Part shown: positions 50,230 through 59,580 of the stretch, one piece after another | How the letters are laid out: the number at the start of each line of letters is the position of its first letter | Position numbering within the stretch: the first letter of the stretch is position 1 | NCBI RefSeq assembly: GCF_001425175.1 | Contig: NZ_LMDV01000014.1 | Coordinates: 62,001 to 126,000 of the forward strand | DNA from: Nocardioides sp. Root1257 | GTDB taxonomy: Bacteria > Actinomycetota > Actinomycetes > Propionibacteriales > Nocardioidaceae | DNA: 64,000 bases | Reading direction: 5' to 3' | Translations under genes and position numbers: made by a program | Notes under the pieces: model-generated | Told to the model about the DNA's origin: nothing | Databases searched by the model: none | The model's input: the letters and a program-made list of their open reading frames with translations, nothing else

Positions 50230-51417
50230 ATGACGGACGAGTACGACGCGGACCACGAGAGCGCGCCGCTCCTCGACGACCAGACCGAGGACTCGTCGTA
50301 CGAGGGCGGCCGCCGGCGTGGCAACCGCCGACGCGGCCTGCCGGGCTGCCTCGCGGTGCTGCTCGCCCTCGCGGTGATCGCCGGTGGCGTCTACTTCGTC
50401 GGCACCTGGGCCGTCGACAAGATCGGCGACCAGTTCTCCTCGGCCGAGGACTACCCGGGCCCCGGCCACGGCAAGGTCACCTTCCAGGTGAGCAACGGCG
50501 ACACCGTGTCCGCGATCGGGCGCAACCTCAAGGCGCAGGGCGTCGTGGCCTCCGTCGAGGCGTTCATCGACGCCGCCAACGGCAACCCCGACTCGAACAA
50601 GATCCAGGCGGGCTACTTCCCGCTGCACAAGGAGATGGCGTCCAAGGACGTCGTCGAGGTCCTGGTCGACCCGAGCAACATGGTGAAGTCCACCGTGACG
50701 ATCCCCGAGGGTCTGCGCGTCGATGACACGGTCGCGATCCTGGCGAAGAAGACGAAGTTCAAGAAGGCCGCCTTCGAGAAGGTGCTCGACGACCCGAGCG
50801 CCCTCGGGCTGCCCGACTACGCGGAGGGCAACCCCGAGGGCTACCTGTTCCCCGCCACCTACGACTTCGGACCGGACGCCACGCCGGAGTCGATGCTGAA
50901 GGCCATGGTCACCCGCTGGCGCCAGGCCGCCGACGACGCCGACCTGGAGAACGCGGCGGCCGACCTCGGCTACACGCCGCAGGAGCTGATGACGGTCGCG
51001 AGCCTCGTGCAGGCCGAGGGCCGCGGTGACGACATGCCCAAGATCGCCCGCGTGATCTACAACCGCCTGGAGATCGAGCCCAACCCGGCCGCCGGCTACC
51101 TGCAGATCGACGCGTCGGTCAACTACGCGCTCGACCGTCCGGGCATCGCGGTGCTGACCCAGGACCAGATCGAGTCGGTCGCGGACTCGCCGTACAACAC
51201 GTACAAGCAGAAGGGCCTGCCGCCGGCGCCGATCGAGTCGCCCGGGGACGACGCGATCGCCGCGGCCGCCCACCCGGTCGACGGCCCGTGGTTCTTCTAC
51301 GTGACCGTCAACCTCAAGACCGGCGAGACCAAGTTCACCGACGACTACAACGAGTTCCTGCAGTTCAAGCAGGAGCTCAAGGACTACTGCGCCAACGAGT
51401 CCGGTGGTGCGTGCTGA
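50230..51417 (+). CDS. mltG: Endolytic murein transglycosylase MltG
   Basis: A 395-residue membrane-anchored enzyme that terminates growing glycan strands. A cytosolic acidic N-terminus (1-36) precedes one TM helix (about 37-58), a LysM-like subdomain (VSNGDTVSAIGRNLKAQGVV) and the YceG catalytic domain with Glu in ASLVQAEGRGDD and the substrate-site GYLQIDASVNYAL. It begins at the base after the ruvX stop. The conserved position supports orthology with Rv2553c. Confidence 0.94.
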   Translation: MTDEYDADHESAPLLDDQTEDSSYEGGRRRGNRRRGLPGCLAVLLALAVIAGGVYFVGTWAVDKIGDQFSSAEDYPGPGHGKVTFQVSNGDTVSAIGRNLKAQGVVASVEAFIDAANGNPDSNKIQAGYFPLHKEMASKDVVEVLVDPSNMVKSTVTIPEGLRVDDTVAILAKKTKFKKAAFEKVLDDPSALGLPDYAEGNPEGYLFPATYDFGPDATPESMLKAMVTRWRQAADDADLENAAADLGYTPQELMTVASLVQAEGRGDDMPKIARVIYNRLEIEPNPAAGYLQIDASVNYALDRPGIAVLTQDQIESVADSPYNTYKQKGLPPAPIESPGDDAIAAAAHPVDGPWFFYVTVNLKTGETKFTDDYNEFLQFKQELKDYCANESGGAC

Positions 51418-52226
51418 GGTGCGCCGTCCTGGGTGATCCGATCGCCCACTCGCTGTCACCGGTCCTGCACCGGGCCGGGTATGCCGCGACCGGGCTCGAC
51501 TGGGAGTACGACGCGGTCCGGGTGCCCGAGGTCGAGTTCACCGACTTCGTCCGCGGGCTCGATGGCGGATGGCGGGGGCTCTCGCTGACGATGCCGCTCA
51601 AGCGGAAGGCGTTGGGGCTCGCGGGCTCGGTCACCGCGCGCGCGGCGCTGGCCGCCGCCGCCAACACGCTCCTCCTCGAGGACGGCGTCGTCGTGCTGGC
51701 AGACAACACCGACCTGCCCGGGGCGGCTGCCGCGGTGCGCGAGAGGTACGACGGTCCGGTCCGCACGGCGACCGTGCTGGGCGGCGGTGCGACGGCGGCG
51801 TCGACCGGGCTGGCGATGGTCGACCTGGGTGCGACCTCCGTCCGGCTGCTCGTCCGCAGTCCCGACCGGGCCACCGAGGCGGCGGACGCGATCGCCGCCC
51901 ATCCGTCGGGACCGAGCGTGGAGGTGGGCTCTCTCGCAGACAGTGCGGTGGCCGGCGACGTCGTCGTGAGCACGATCCCGGCGGCTGCCCAGGACGAAGG
52001 CCTCGTCGCCAGGTGCGCCGAGGTCCCGGTGGTCTTCGAGGTGATCTACGACCCGTGGCCGACCCCGATCGCGGCGTCGGCGGGGGACCGGGTCCTCGTC
52101 TCCGGCCTCGACCTGCTCGCCCACCAGGCCGTGCTGCAGTTCGAGCTCTTCACCGGCGTGCCCGGTCCGCTGGACGTGATGCGGTCCGCGGGCGCGGCCG
52201 AGCTCGCAGAGCGACACCGGGCGTGA
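51411..52226 (+). CDS. aroE: Shikimate dehydrogenase
   Basis: A 271-residue NADP-dependent enzyme reducing 3-dehydroshikimate. Substrate loop GDPIAHSLSPVLH, catalytic Lys in LSLTMPLKRKA, Asp in DNTDLPG, and a nucleotide loop VLGGGATAAST. The chosen start is the GTG at 51411, which overlaps the mltG end by 7 bp (GTGCTGA). The next in-frame codons CTG-AGG-TGC then lead directly to the first strand. It lacks a classic VGAVNT signature, having AAANTLL instead. Confidence 0.9.
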   Translation: MLRCAVLGDPIAHSLSPVLHRAGYAATGLDWEYDAVRVPEVEFTDFVRGLDGGWRGLSLTMPLKRKALGLAGSVTARAALAAAANTLLLEDGVVVLADNTDLPGAAAAVRERYDGPVRTATVLGGGATAASTGLAMVDLGATSVRLLVRSPDRATEAADAIAAHPSGPSVEVGSLADSAVAGDVVVSTIPAAAQDEGLVARCAEVPVVFEVIYDPWPTPIAASAGDRVLVSGLDLLAHQAVLQFELFTGVPGPLDVMRSAGAAELAERHRA

Positions 52227-52936
52227 TCGGCGTGCCGCTCTGGCTCGTCGGGGTCGTCGTCCTGTGCGGGCTGGCCGGGTGGGGAGTGCCACGACTGATC
52301 GCCCGGATCCCGGAGCCCGTCCCGAAGGACGGGGAGGAGGCGGTGGACCGCTACGGACCGGTCGCGGCCCTGCCCGGGCTCGCGTGGCGAGCGGCGCTGG
52401 TCTCGGCCGTGGCCGGCGGCCTGGTCGCCGGATCGGTGGGCCTGGACTGGCCGCTCCTCTTCCTGCTGCCGCTGGTCCCCGTGGCCGTCGCGCTGGCGTT
52501 CGTCGACCTGCACACCCACCTGATCCCGACCAAGGTCGTCTGGCCGACGCTGGGCGGCACCGCCGTGCTCGCCGCCATGGCCGCCCTGGCCGACGGAGAC
52601 CCGGTGGCCCTCCTCCACGCGGTCGTCGGCGCGGTCGTGGTCTTCGTGTTCTTCCACGCGCTGTGGTGGTTCTACCCGGCGGGCATGGGCTACGGCGACG
52701 TCCGGCTGTCGGCCGTCGTCGGCTTCGTGCTCGGCTACTTCGGCTGGGCGGAGCTCCTCGTCGGCGTCTACGGCGCCTTCGTGGTCTTCGCCGTGCTCGG
52801 CGTCGTCCGAGCTGCCCTGCGCCGCGACCGCACGGTGCTGCGCACGCCGCTGCCGTTCGGGCCGTTCCTGCTCGGGGGCGTCGTCGCTGGCATCGTGCTG
52901 GGCGGCACGCTGTGGGGACATCTCGTCTCCGGGTGA
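52223..52936 (+). CDS. Prepilin peptidase (type IV leader peptidase, A24 family)
   Basis: A 237-residue polytopic aspartic protease with seven to eight hydrophobic segments. The two active-site Asp motifs are FVDLHTHLIP and GMGYGDVRL (GxGD). It lacks the N-terminal cysteine/methylase domain, as in actinobacterial forms. It would process Flp/Tad-type prepilins, but no pilin genes are in the window. It sits between aroE and aroC, as in M. tuberculosis (Rv2551c). GTG start overlapping the aroE stop. Confidence 0.9.
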   Translation: MIGVPLWLVGVVVLCGLAGWGVPRLIARIPEPVPKDGEEAVDRYGPVAALPGLAWRAALVSAVAGGLVAGSVGLDWPLLFLLPLVPVAVALAFVDLHTHLIPTKVVWPTLGGTAVLAAMAALADGDPVALLHAVVGAVVVFVFFHALWWFYPAGMGYGDVRLSAVVGFVLGYFGWAELLVGVYGAFVVFAVLGVVRAALRRDRTVLRTPLPFGPFLLGGVVAGIVLGGTLWGHLVSG

Positions 52937-52976
52937 CCGGCCGTCCCCTGCGTACGCCGCGTGAAACACTGGTCCC

Positions 52977-54155
52977 ATGCTGCGTTGGCTCACCGCGGGC
53001 GAGTCCCACGGACCGTCCCTGGTCGCGATCCTCGAGGGGCTGCCCGCCCATGTCCGGGTGACGTCGGCCGACGTCGCCGACGCCCTCGCCCGGCGGCGCC
53101 TGGGCTACGGCCGCGGCGCCCGGATGAAGTTCGAGCAGGACGAGGTGACCCTCGTCGGCGGGGTCCGGCACGGCGAGACCCAGGGCGGCCCGGTCGCCAT
53201 CCAGGTCGGCAACACCGAGTGGCCCAAGTGGGAGAAGGTGATGTCGGCCGACCCGGTCGACCCCGTCGAGCTCGAGGCGATGGCCCGCAACGCCCCGCTG
53301 ACCCGTCCTCGGCCCGGTCACGCCGACCTCGCCGGGATGCAGAAGTACGCCTTCGACGACGCCCGGCCGATCCTCGAGCGCGCCTCGGCCCGCGAGACCG
53401 CCGCGAGGGTGGCGCTCGGACGGGTCGCCAGCAACTTCCTCGAGCAGGCCGTCGGCGCCCGCATCGTCTCGCACGTCATCGAGCTCGGCGGCGTCCGCGC
53501 CCCGGCCGGGCTCTGGCCCGAGCCCGACGACGTCACGCGCCTGGACGCGGACGAGGTGCGCTGCCTCGACGCCGACACCAGCAAGCTGATGGTCGAGCGC
53601 ATCGACCAGGCGCACAAGGACGGGGACACCCTCGGCGGCGTCGTCGAGGTGGTCGTCCACGGCTTGCCGCCGGGCCTCGGCTCGCACGTGCACTGGGACC
53701 GGCGCCTCGACGCCCGCCTGGCGGGTGCCCTGATGGGCATCCAGGCGATCAAGGGGGTCGAGGTCGGGGACGGCTTCGAGCTCGCCGCCACGCCCGGGTC
53801 GCTCGCCCACGACGAGATCGTGCCGACGCCCGAGGGCATCCGGCGCGTCAGCGGCCGCTCCGGCGGCACCGAGGGCGGGATGACGACCGGCGAGATCCTG
53901 CGGGTCCGGGCGGCGATGAAGCCGATCGCGACCGTGCCGCGGGCGCTGCGCACCGTCGACCTCGCCACCGGCGAGGAGGCCGTCGCCCACCACCAGCGGT
54001 CCGACGTGTGCGCCGTGCCCGCCGCCGGGATCGTCGCCGAGGCGATGGTGGCGCTGGTGCTGGCCGAGGCGGTCCTGGAGAAGTTCGGCGGCGACTCGGT
54101 CCAGGAGACCCGGCGCAACGCCGAGTCCTACCTCGACACGCTCCGCTACCGGTGA
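52977..54155 (+). CDS. aroC: Chorismate synthase
   Basis: A 392-residue FMN-dependent enzyme converting EPSP to chorismate. Signatures: RWLTAGESHGPSL near the N-terminus, GRGARMKFEQDEV, RPGHADLAGMQKY and SGGTEGGMTTGE, with the final ETRRNAESYL. AACACT 6 nt before the ATG may be a leaderless -10 box. It is followed 7 bp later by aroK. Confidence 0.96.
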   Translation: MLRWLTAGESHGPSLVAILEGLPAHVRVTSADVADALARRRLGYGRGARMKFEQDEVTLVGGVRHGETQGGPVAIQVGNTEWPKWEKVMSADPVDPVELEAMARNAPLTRPRPGHADLAGMQKYAFDDARPILERASARETAARVALGRVASNFLEQAVGARIVSHVIELGGVRAPAGLWPEPDDVTRLDADEVRCLDADTSKLMVERIDQAHKDGDTLGGVVEVVVHGLPPGLGSHVHWDRRLDARLAGALMGIQAIKGVEVGDGFELAATPGSLAHDEIVPTPEGIRRVSGRSGGTEGGMTTGEILRVRAAMKPIATVPRALRTVDLATGEEAVAHHQRSDVCAVPAAGIVAEAMVALVLAEAVLEKFGGDSVQETRRNAESYLDTLRYR

Positions 54156-54162
54156 CCCGTCG

Positions 54163-54663
54163 ATGATCGTGCTGATCGGGCCGATGGGGTCCGGCAAGAC
54201 GACCGTCGGCGGTCTGGTGGCCGAGCGCCTCGGCACGGACCTGCGCGACACCGACCACGACGTCGAGGCGACCGCGGGACGGCCGATCTCCGAGATCTTC
54301 GTCGACGACGGCGAGGCCGCCTTCCGTGCACTCGAGCGGGCCGCGGTGGCCGAGGCGCTGGTGACCCACGACGGGGTGCTCGCGCTCGGCGGGGGAGCCG
54401 TGCTCGACCCCGGCACCCGCGACCTGCTCGCCGGTCACGACGTCGTCTTCCTCCGGGTCGGCCTCTCGGACGCCGTGAAGCGGGTCGGCCTGGGCGCCTC
54501 GCGACCCCTGCTGATCGGCAACGTCCGCGGTCGCATCAAGGCCCTGCTCGACGAGCGCACCCCGATCTACGAGTCGGTCGCCACGCTGGTGGTCGAGACC
54601 GACGGCCGGGACGCCGACGAGGTCGCCGACGAGGTCGTGTCGGCGCTGGCGGCGCGAGCATGA
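54163..54663 (+). CDS. aroK: Shikimate kinase
   Basis: A 166-residue P-loop kinase. Walker A GPMGSGKTTVGG, shikimate-binding RDTDHDVEATAG (DTD) and GEAAFRALE, then LALGGGAVL and RPLLIGNVRGR. Length is normal. The stop overlaps the aroB start (ATGA). Confidence 0.94.
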   Translation: MIVLIGPMGSGKTTVGGLVAERLGTDLRDTDHDVEATAGRPISEIFVDDGEAAFRALERAAVAEALVTHDGVLALGGGAVLDPGTRDLLAGHDVVFLRVGLSDAVKRVGLGASRPLLIGNVRGRIKALLDERTPIYESVATLVVETDGRDADEVADEVVSALAARA

Positions 54664-55748
54664 GCACCGTGGTCCGGGTGGCCGGCCCGGCGCCGTACGA
54701 CGTCGTCGTCGGCCACGGCGTCGCCGACCGGCTGCCCACGCTCCTCGGTGCGGGCGTCACCCGGGTCGCCGTCGTGCACCCGGAGGGCCTGTCCGCCGAC
54801 CCGGTCATCGAGGCACTCGAGAGCGACTACGAGGTCATCGGCATCGCGATCCCCGACGGCGAGAGCGCGAAGACGGCCACGGTCGCCGCCGGGTGCTGGG
54901 AGGTCCTCGGCGAGGCCGGGTTCACCCGCTCCGACGCGGTCGTGACGTACGGCGGCGGGGCGACGACCGACCTCGGCGGCTTCGTGGCCGCTACCTGGCT
55001 GCGCGGGGTCAAGGTCGTGCACGTGCCGACGACCCTGCTGGCGATGGTCGACGCCGCGGTCGGCGGGAAGACGGGCATCAACACCGGCGCCGGCAAGAAC
55101 CTCGTCGGCTCCTTCCACGAGCCCACCGGCGTCCTCTGCGACCTGGCCACGCTCGAGACCCTCCCGCGCGCCGAGCTCGTGGCCGGGCTCGGCGAGGTCG
55201 TGAAGTGCGGCTTCATCGCCGACCCGGTCATCCTCGACCTCGTCGAGACGACGGATCCGGCCGAGCTGACGGCCGACTCAGCGGTGCTGCACGAGCTCGT
55301 CGAGCGTGCGATCCGGGTCAAGGCCGAGGTGGTCGCCGCCGACCTCAAGGAGACCGGCGGCCGCGACGGGCACCCGGGCCGGGAGGCGCTCAACTACGGG
55401 CACACGCTGGCGCACGCCATCGAGCGCACCGAGGGCTACACGATCCGGCACGGCGAGGCCGTGGCGATCGGCTGCGTCTTCGTCGCCGAGGTGGCCGGGC
55501 GCGCGGGCCTCCTCGCACCCGAGGTCGTCGCACGGCACCACTCCGCGTTCGCCCGGGTCGGGCTGCCCACGACGTACGACGGCGCGCCGTTCGAGACCCT
55601 GCACGCCGCCATGAAGGTCGACAAGAAGTCGCGCGGCAACCTCCTCCGCCTCGTCGTGCTGAGCGACGTCGGCGAGCCCCTGGTGCTGGCCGGCCCGGAC
55701 GAGGCCGACCTGCGCGCCGCCTACGCTGCCATCGGAGGTCCCGCGTGA
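54660..55748 (+). CDS. aroB: 3-dehydroquinate synthase
   Basis: A 362-residue NAD- and Zn-dependent enzyme. VTYGGGATTDLGGFVAATWLRG, then the DAAVGGKTGIN loop, NLVGSFHEPTGVLCD and the zinc ligands in GLGEVVKCGFI, LNYGHTLAHAIE and RHGEAVAIG. It overlaps aroK and aroQ by 4 bp each, so aroKBQ is one translational unit. Confidence 0.96.
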   Translation: MSTVVRVAGPAPYDVVVGHGVADRLPTLLGAGVTRVAVVHPEGLSADPVIEALESDYEVIGIAIPDGESAKTATVAAGCWEVLGEAGFTRSDAVVTYGGGATTDLGGFVAATWLRGVKVVHVPTTLLAMVDAAVGGKTGINTGAGKNLVGSFHEPTGVLCDLATLETLPRAELVAGLGEVVKCGFIADPVILDLVETTDPAELTADSAVLHELVERAIRVKAEVVAADLKETGGRDGHPGREALNYGHTLAHAIERTEGYTIRHGEAVAIGCVFVAEVAGRAGLLAPEVVARHHSAFARVGLPTTYDGAPFETLHAAMKVDKKSRGNLLRLVVLSDVGEPLVLAGPDEADLRAAYAAIGGPA

Positions 55749-56176
55749 CGAAGGTACTGGTCCTCAACGGCCCCAACCTCGGCCGGCTCGGCAAGCGCCA
55801 GCCCGAGATCTACGGCAGCACGACCCACGCGGAGCTCGTCGACCTGTGCGTCGGGTGGGGTCGCGACCTCGGGCTCGAGGTCGAGGTCCGGCAGACCAAC
55901 CACGAGGGCGAGATGCTCGACTGGCTCAACGCGGCCGCCGACGAGGGCAACCCGGTGGTGCTCAACGCTGCCGCGTGGACGCACTACTCGTACGCGATCT
56001 TCGACGCCTGCGCCCAGCTGGTCGCCCCGCTGGTCGAGGTGCACATCTCCGACCCGCACCAGCGCCCCGAGGAGTTCCGGCACACGTCGGTGGTCACGCC
56101 GTACGCCGCCGAGGTGGTGAAGGGCCACGGGATCGACGGCTACCGGCTGGCCCTGGAGGTCGTCGCGCGGAGCTGA
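55745..56176 (+). CDS. aroQ: Type II 3-dehydroquinate dehydratase
   Basis: A 143-residue dodecameric dehydratase. NGPNLGRLGKRQPEIYG contains the active-site Arg and Tyr (lid), TNHEGEMLDWL, NAAAWTHYSYAI, and the catalytic His in EVHISD. The GTG start overlaps the aroB stop. With aroE, aroC, aroK and aroB, five of the seven common-pathway steps are encoded here; the DAHP synthase and EPSP synthase genes are not in the window. Confidence 0.95.
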   Translation: MTKVLVLNGPNLGRLGKRQPEIYGSTTHAELVDLCVGWGRDLGLEVEVRQTNHEGEMLDWLNAAADEGNPVVLNAAAWTHYSYAIFDACAQLVAPLVEVHISDPHQRPEEFRHTSVVTPYAAEVVKGHGIDGYRLALEVVARS

Positions 56177-56218
56177 CCAGTCGGGAACCGATCGCGTCGG
56201 ACCACCGTCCGAGCACCC

Positions 56219-57004
56219 ATGGACTCCAACGTGAGCGTGAGTGTGCGCAGCCTCCTCCTGGTGGGCCTGGTGCTGGCGGCGCTGGTGATCGCCTACCTGC
56301 TGGGTGGTGCGGGCGGAGGCGGCAGCACCGCTGAGGCCGCCGACGAAGCGACACCGGCACCGGCCGAGAAGCACGAGCTGACGATGACCGGGACCGGGGA
56401 CGCCAGCGCGGTGCCGGACCAGCTGTCGTTCGCCCTGGCGGTGAACCTGACCCGTCCCGACCTCGCTGACGCCCTGGACGCCGCCAACCGCGCCATGTCG
56501 CGGGTGCTGGCGTCGCTGAAGGTGCACGGCGTCGAGAAGGGCGACGTGCAGACCACCGGGCTGTCGATGGACCCGGTCTACGACTACCCGAACTACGGTC
56601 CACCGGTGCTGCGCGGCTACCACGTCTCGGAGCGCGCCCGGGTGCTGGTCGACGACCTGAAGGACGGCGGCGCCGCCGTGACCGCCGCGGTCGCGGCAGG
56701 CGGCAACGACGTACGCGTCGACGACCTCCAGCTCCTGGTGGGGGACACCGACGCGGTCATGGAGAAGGCCCGCGACGCCGCCGTCGCGGAGGCGCGCACG
56801 AAGGCCGAGCAGTACGCCGCGGCGTCGGGCGAGGACCTCGGCGACGTGGTGACCATCAACGAGGTGCGGGCCAAGCCGCTCCCGACGCCGGTCGAGCAGT
56901 ACGCCGACCTCGGCGCTGCGCTCGACCGGGCAGCCTCGGTGCCGATCCGCGCCGGCCGGGACGAGGCGTCCGTGACGGTCCGGATCGTGTGGGACCTCGC
57001 TTAG
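56219..57004 (+). CDS. SIMPL (DUF541) domain secreted or membrane protein
   Basis: A 261-residue protein with an N-terminal hydrophobic segment (about 10-28), a Gly-rich junction and a SIMPL domain (LTMTGTGDASAVPDQLSFALAV, LKVHGVEKGDVQTTGLSM, then ARTKAEQYAAASGEDLGDVV). The family oligomerises in the cell envelope and its role is poorly known. It lies between the shikimate genes and efp and appears to have its own start region. An internal GTG at 56231 is an alternative start. Confidence 0.82.
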   Translation: MDSNVSVSVRSLLLVGLVLAALVIAYLLGGAGGGGSTAEAADEATPAPAEKHELTMTGTGDASAVPDQLSFALAVNLTRPDLADALDAANRAMSRVLASLKVHGVEKGDVQTTGLSMDPVYDYPNYGPPVLRGYHVSERARVLVDDLKDGGAAVTAAVAAGGNDVRVDDLQLLVGDTDAVMEKARDAAVAEARTKAEQYAAASGEDLGDVVTINEVRAKPLPTPVEQYADLGAALDRAASVPIRAGRDEASVTVRIVWDLA

Positions 57005-57049
57005 CGGGACGCGCGCGCGGCGGATTCTGCCGACCTCGGGGACGCCCGA

Positions 57050-57055
57050 TAGACT
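57050..57055 (+). promoter_or_regulatory. -10 box of efp-nusB
   Basis: TAGACT lies 70 nt before the efp ATG. Unlike many neighbours, efp therefore has a real 5' leader. Small ORF starts occur within that leader (57075 and 57105 in frame), but the conserved protein starts at 57126. Confidence 0.5.
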
Positions 57056-57125
57056 CCTGCGCTGGTGCCCATCCGTGTGGGTGACCCATGAACCCACCCG
57101 ACGCATGAAGGCTGGCTACGCGCGC

Positions 57126-57689
57126 ATGGCAACGACGAACGACCTGAAGAACGGCATGGTTCTCAACATCGAAGGCCAGCTCTGGGCCGTGGTGGAGTTC
57201 CAGCACGTGAAGCCGGGCAAGGGCCCCGCGTTCGTGCGCACCAAGCTGAAGAACGTCGAGTCCAACAAGACCGTCGACAAGACCTTCAACGCCGGCACCA
57301 AGGTCGAGACCGCCACGGTCGACCGTCGCACCATGCAGTACCTCTACAACGACGGCTCGTCGTTCGTCTTCATGGACGTCTCCGACTACGAGCAGATCGA
57401 GATCGCTCCCGAGATCGTCGGCAACGCCGCGAACTTCCTCCTGGAGAACCAGGAGGCCGTGGTGGCCACCAACGAGGGCCGCGTCCTCTTCATCGAGCTC
57501 CCCGCCTCGGTCGAGCTGCTCATCACCTTCACCGAGCCCGGCCTCGCCGGCGACTCGGCCACCGGCCGCACCAAGCCGGCGACCCTCGAGACCGGGCACG
57601 AGATCCAGGTCCCGCTCTTCATCAACCAGGGCGAGAAGGTCAAGGTCGACACCCGCGACTCGTCGTACATGGGGCGCGTGAAGGGCTGA
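57126..57689 (+). CDS. efp: Elongation factor P
   Basis: A 187-residue three-domain translation factor that relieves ribosome stalling at polyproline. MATTNDLKNGMVL opens domain I, the loop KPGKGPAFVR carries Lys32, and the C-terminal domain ends YMGRVKG. I chose 57126 rather than upstream in-frame ATGs because the conserved family N-terminus begins there. No EpmA/EpmB-type modification genes are nearby. The stop overlaps nusB. Confidence 0.96.
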   Translation: MATTNDLKNGMVLNIEGQLWAVVEFQHVKPGKGPAFVRTKLKNVESNKTVDKTFNAGTKVETATVDRRTMQYLYNDGSSFVFMDVSDYEQIEIAPEIVGNAANFLLENQEAVVATNEGRVLFIELPASVELLITFTEPGLAGDSATGRTKPATLETGHEIQVPLFINQGEKVKVDTRDSSYMGRVKG

Positions 57690-58096
57690 TGTCGGCTCGC
57701 TCGAAGGCCCGGAAGCGGGCGCTCGACGTCCTCTTCGCCTCCGACGTGCGCGGCGAGTCCGCGACCACCGCGCTGGAGAACGCGATCGCCGACGGCGAGG
57801 GCCCGACCAACGACTACACCGCCGTCCTGGTGCGTGGGGTCGAGGAGCACCGCAGCCGCATCGACGAGGTGCTGGCGCAGTTCGCCGAGGGCTGGACCCT
57901 CCAGCGGATGCCCGCGGTCGACCGCAACGTCCTGCGCCTCGGCGTCTGGGAGCTGCTGTACGCCGACGACGTGCCCGACAGCGTCGCGATCAGCGAGGCG
58001 ATGGCCCTGGTCACCGACCTGTCAACCGACGAGTCGCCGCAGTTCGTCAACGGCGTCCTCGGCGCGGTGCAGCGCAACAAGGCGTCGCTGGTCTGA
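57689..58096 (+). CDS. nusB: Transcription antitermination factor NusB
   Basis: A 135-residue all-helical RNA-binding protein. SKARKRALDVLFASD at the N-terminus, LQRMPAVDRNVLRLGVWELL and the C-terminal SPQFVNGVLGAV are the family landmarks. It acts with NusE on boxA in rRNA transcription. The efp-nusB pair is conserved. Confidence 0.95.
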   Translation: MSARSKARKRALDVLFASDVRGESATTALENAIADGEGPTNDYTAVLVRGVEEHRSRIDEVLAQFAEGWTLQRMPAVDRNVLRLGVWELLYADDVPDSVAISEAMALVTDLSTDESPQFVNGVLGAVQRNKASLV

Positions 58097-58102
58097 TGTC
58101 CC

Positions 58103-58108
58103 TACGCT
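58103..58108 (+). promoter_or_regulatory. Leaderless -10 box for the first flavoprotein
   Basis: TACGCT ends 6 nt before the ATG at 58115, in the 18-bp gap after nusB. Confidence 0.5.
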
Positions 58109-58114
58109 GGGCAC

Positions 58115-59491
58115 ATGACTCAGCGTGAGGTGGACCTGGTCGTCATCGGCACCGGACCGGGCGGCGAGGCTCTCGCCACCGGCGCCGCGAAGGCGGGCCT
58201 GGAGGTCGTCGCCGTCGACAAGCACCTGGTCGGTGGCGAGTGTCCCTACTACGGCTGCATCCCGACCAAGATGATGGTCCGCGGCGCCGACGTCGTCGCG
58301 GAGGTACGCCGGGCCGCGGAGGTCGCCGGCGAGGCGACCATCGCGCCGTCGTGGGGCGTCGTGCACCGGCGCATCGACGAGCAGGCGACGACCCACTGGG
58401 ACGACACGATCGCCGTCGACCGGCTGCGTGACGCGGGCGCCACCGTGCACCACGGCGTCGGCCGCCTCGCCGGCCCGAAGCAGGTCACCGTCGAGACCGC
58501 CGACGGCGAGACGCTCACCTACACCGCGCGTCGCGGCGTCGTGGTCAACCCCGGCACCCGCCCCGCGGTCCCGCCCGTGGACGGGCTCGCGGACACGCCG
58601 TACTGGACCAACCGCGACGCCGTGCAGCTCGCCGAGCTCCCGGGGTCCCTGGTCGTCATCGGCGGTGGGCCGATCGGCTGCGAGCTGGCCCAGGTCTTCG
58701 CCCGGTACGGCGTCCGGGTGACGGTCGTCCAGCACGGGCCGCGGCTGGTGCCGGCCAACGAGCCCGAGGCGGCGGAGCTGCTCGCCGAGGTCTTCGCCCA
58801 CGAGGGCATCCGGGTGCTCACCGACGTCGAGCTCCAGCGGGCGTCGTACGCCGAGGGCGCCTTCACCCTCGGCCTCGACACCGGCGAGGAGCTGGTCGCC
58901 GACAAGGTGCTGGTGGCGGCCGGACGGACCCCCAACCTCGACGACCTCGGCCTGGAGTCGGTGGGCCTCGACCCGCACGCCCGGACCCTGCCGACCGACG
59001 ACGACCTCCGGGTCCAGGACGGCCTGTGGGCCATCGGCGACGTGACGGGCAAGGGCGCATTCACGCACGTGTCGATGTACCAGTCCGCGGTCGCTCTCCG
59101 CGACGTCCTCGGGGAGGACGGTGCCCCCGCCCGCTACCACGCGGTGCCGCACGCGACCTTCACCGACCCGGAGATCGGCGGCGTCGGGATGAGCGAGCAG
59201 CAGGCGCGCGACGCGGGCCTGTCGGTGCGCACCGGTCTCACCCGGCTGGAGCAGTCGTCGCGCGGTTTCACCCACGGTCCCGGTGGGCACGGACTGATCA
59301 AGGTCGTCGAGGACGCCGACCGCGGGGTCCTGGTCGGTGCGACCGCGATGGGACCGGCAGGCGGCGAGATCCTCGGCTTCCTGGCCGTCGCGGTGCACGC
59401 GGAGGTCCCGGTCGACACGCTCAGGACGATGATCTATGCCTACCCGACCTTCCACCGCGCCATCGAGTCCGCGCTCGCCGATCTCTCCTGA
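58115..59491 (+). CDS. FAD-dependent disulfide reductase-like protein, paralogue 1
   Basis: A 458-residue class I pyridine nucleotide-disulfide oxidoreductase. FAD motif IGTGPGGEAL, redox pair C43-PYYG-C48 in GGECPYYGCIPTK, NAD(P) motif IGGGPIGCELAQ, second FAD contact LWAIGDVTGKGAFTH and a dimerisation domain. In dihydrolipoyl dehydrogenase and glutathione reductase the C-terminus supplies a catalytic His (HAHPT-type). Here that position reads IYAYPTFHRAI, so Tyr replaces the usual His. The true substrate is unknown. A paralogue lies 89 bp downstream. Confidence 0.85.
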   Translation: MTQREVDLVVIGTGPGGEALATGAAKAGLEVVAVDKHLVGGECPYYGCIPTKMMVRGADVVAEVRRAAEVAGEATIAPSWGVVHRRIDEQATTHWDDTIAVDRLRDAGATVHHGVGRLAGPKQVTVETADGETLTYTARRGVVVNPGTRPAVPPVDGLADTPYWTNRDAVQLAELPGSLVVIGGGPIGCELAQVFARYGVRVTVVQHGPRLVPANEPEAAELLAEVFAHEGIRVLTDVELQRASYAEGAFTLGLDTGEELVADKVLVAAGRTPNLDDLGLESVGLDPHARTLPTDDDLRVQDGLWAIGDVTGKGAFTHVSMYQSAVALRDVLGEDGAPARYHAVPHATFTDPEIGGVGMSEQQARDAGLSVRTGLTRLEQSSRGFTHGPGGHGLIKVVEDADRGVLVGATAMGPAGGEILGFLAVAVHAEVPVDTLRTMIYAYPTFHRAIESALADLS

Positions 59492-59580
59492 CAGCGACTG
59501 GATCGACCGGGCCGCCCGCGGCGGGCTCGACCAGGCGCTCCTCGGGTGCCAGGCCCGCCACCTCTCCCGCTAGGAGCTCC

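Noticed and set aside
59492..59573. In-frame peptide SDWIDRAARGGLDQALLGCQ and on to a stop, between the two flavoproteins
   Set aside because: It has no start codon of its own in the gap and runs antiphase through the end of the preceding gene. It could be chance in GC-rich DNA.
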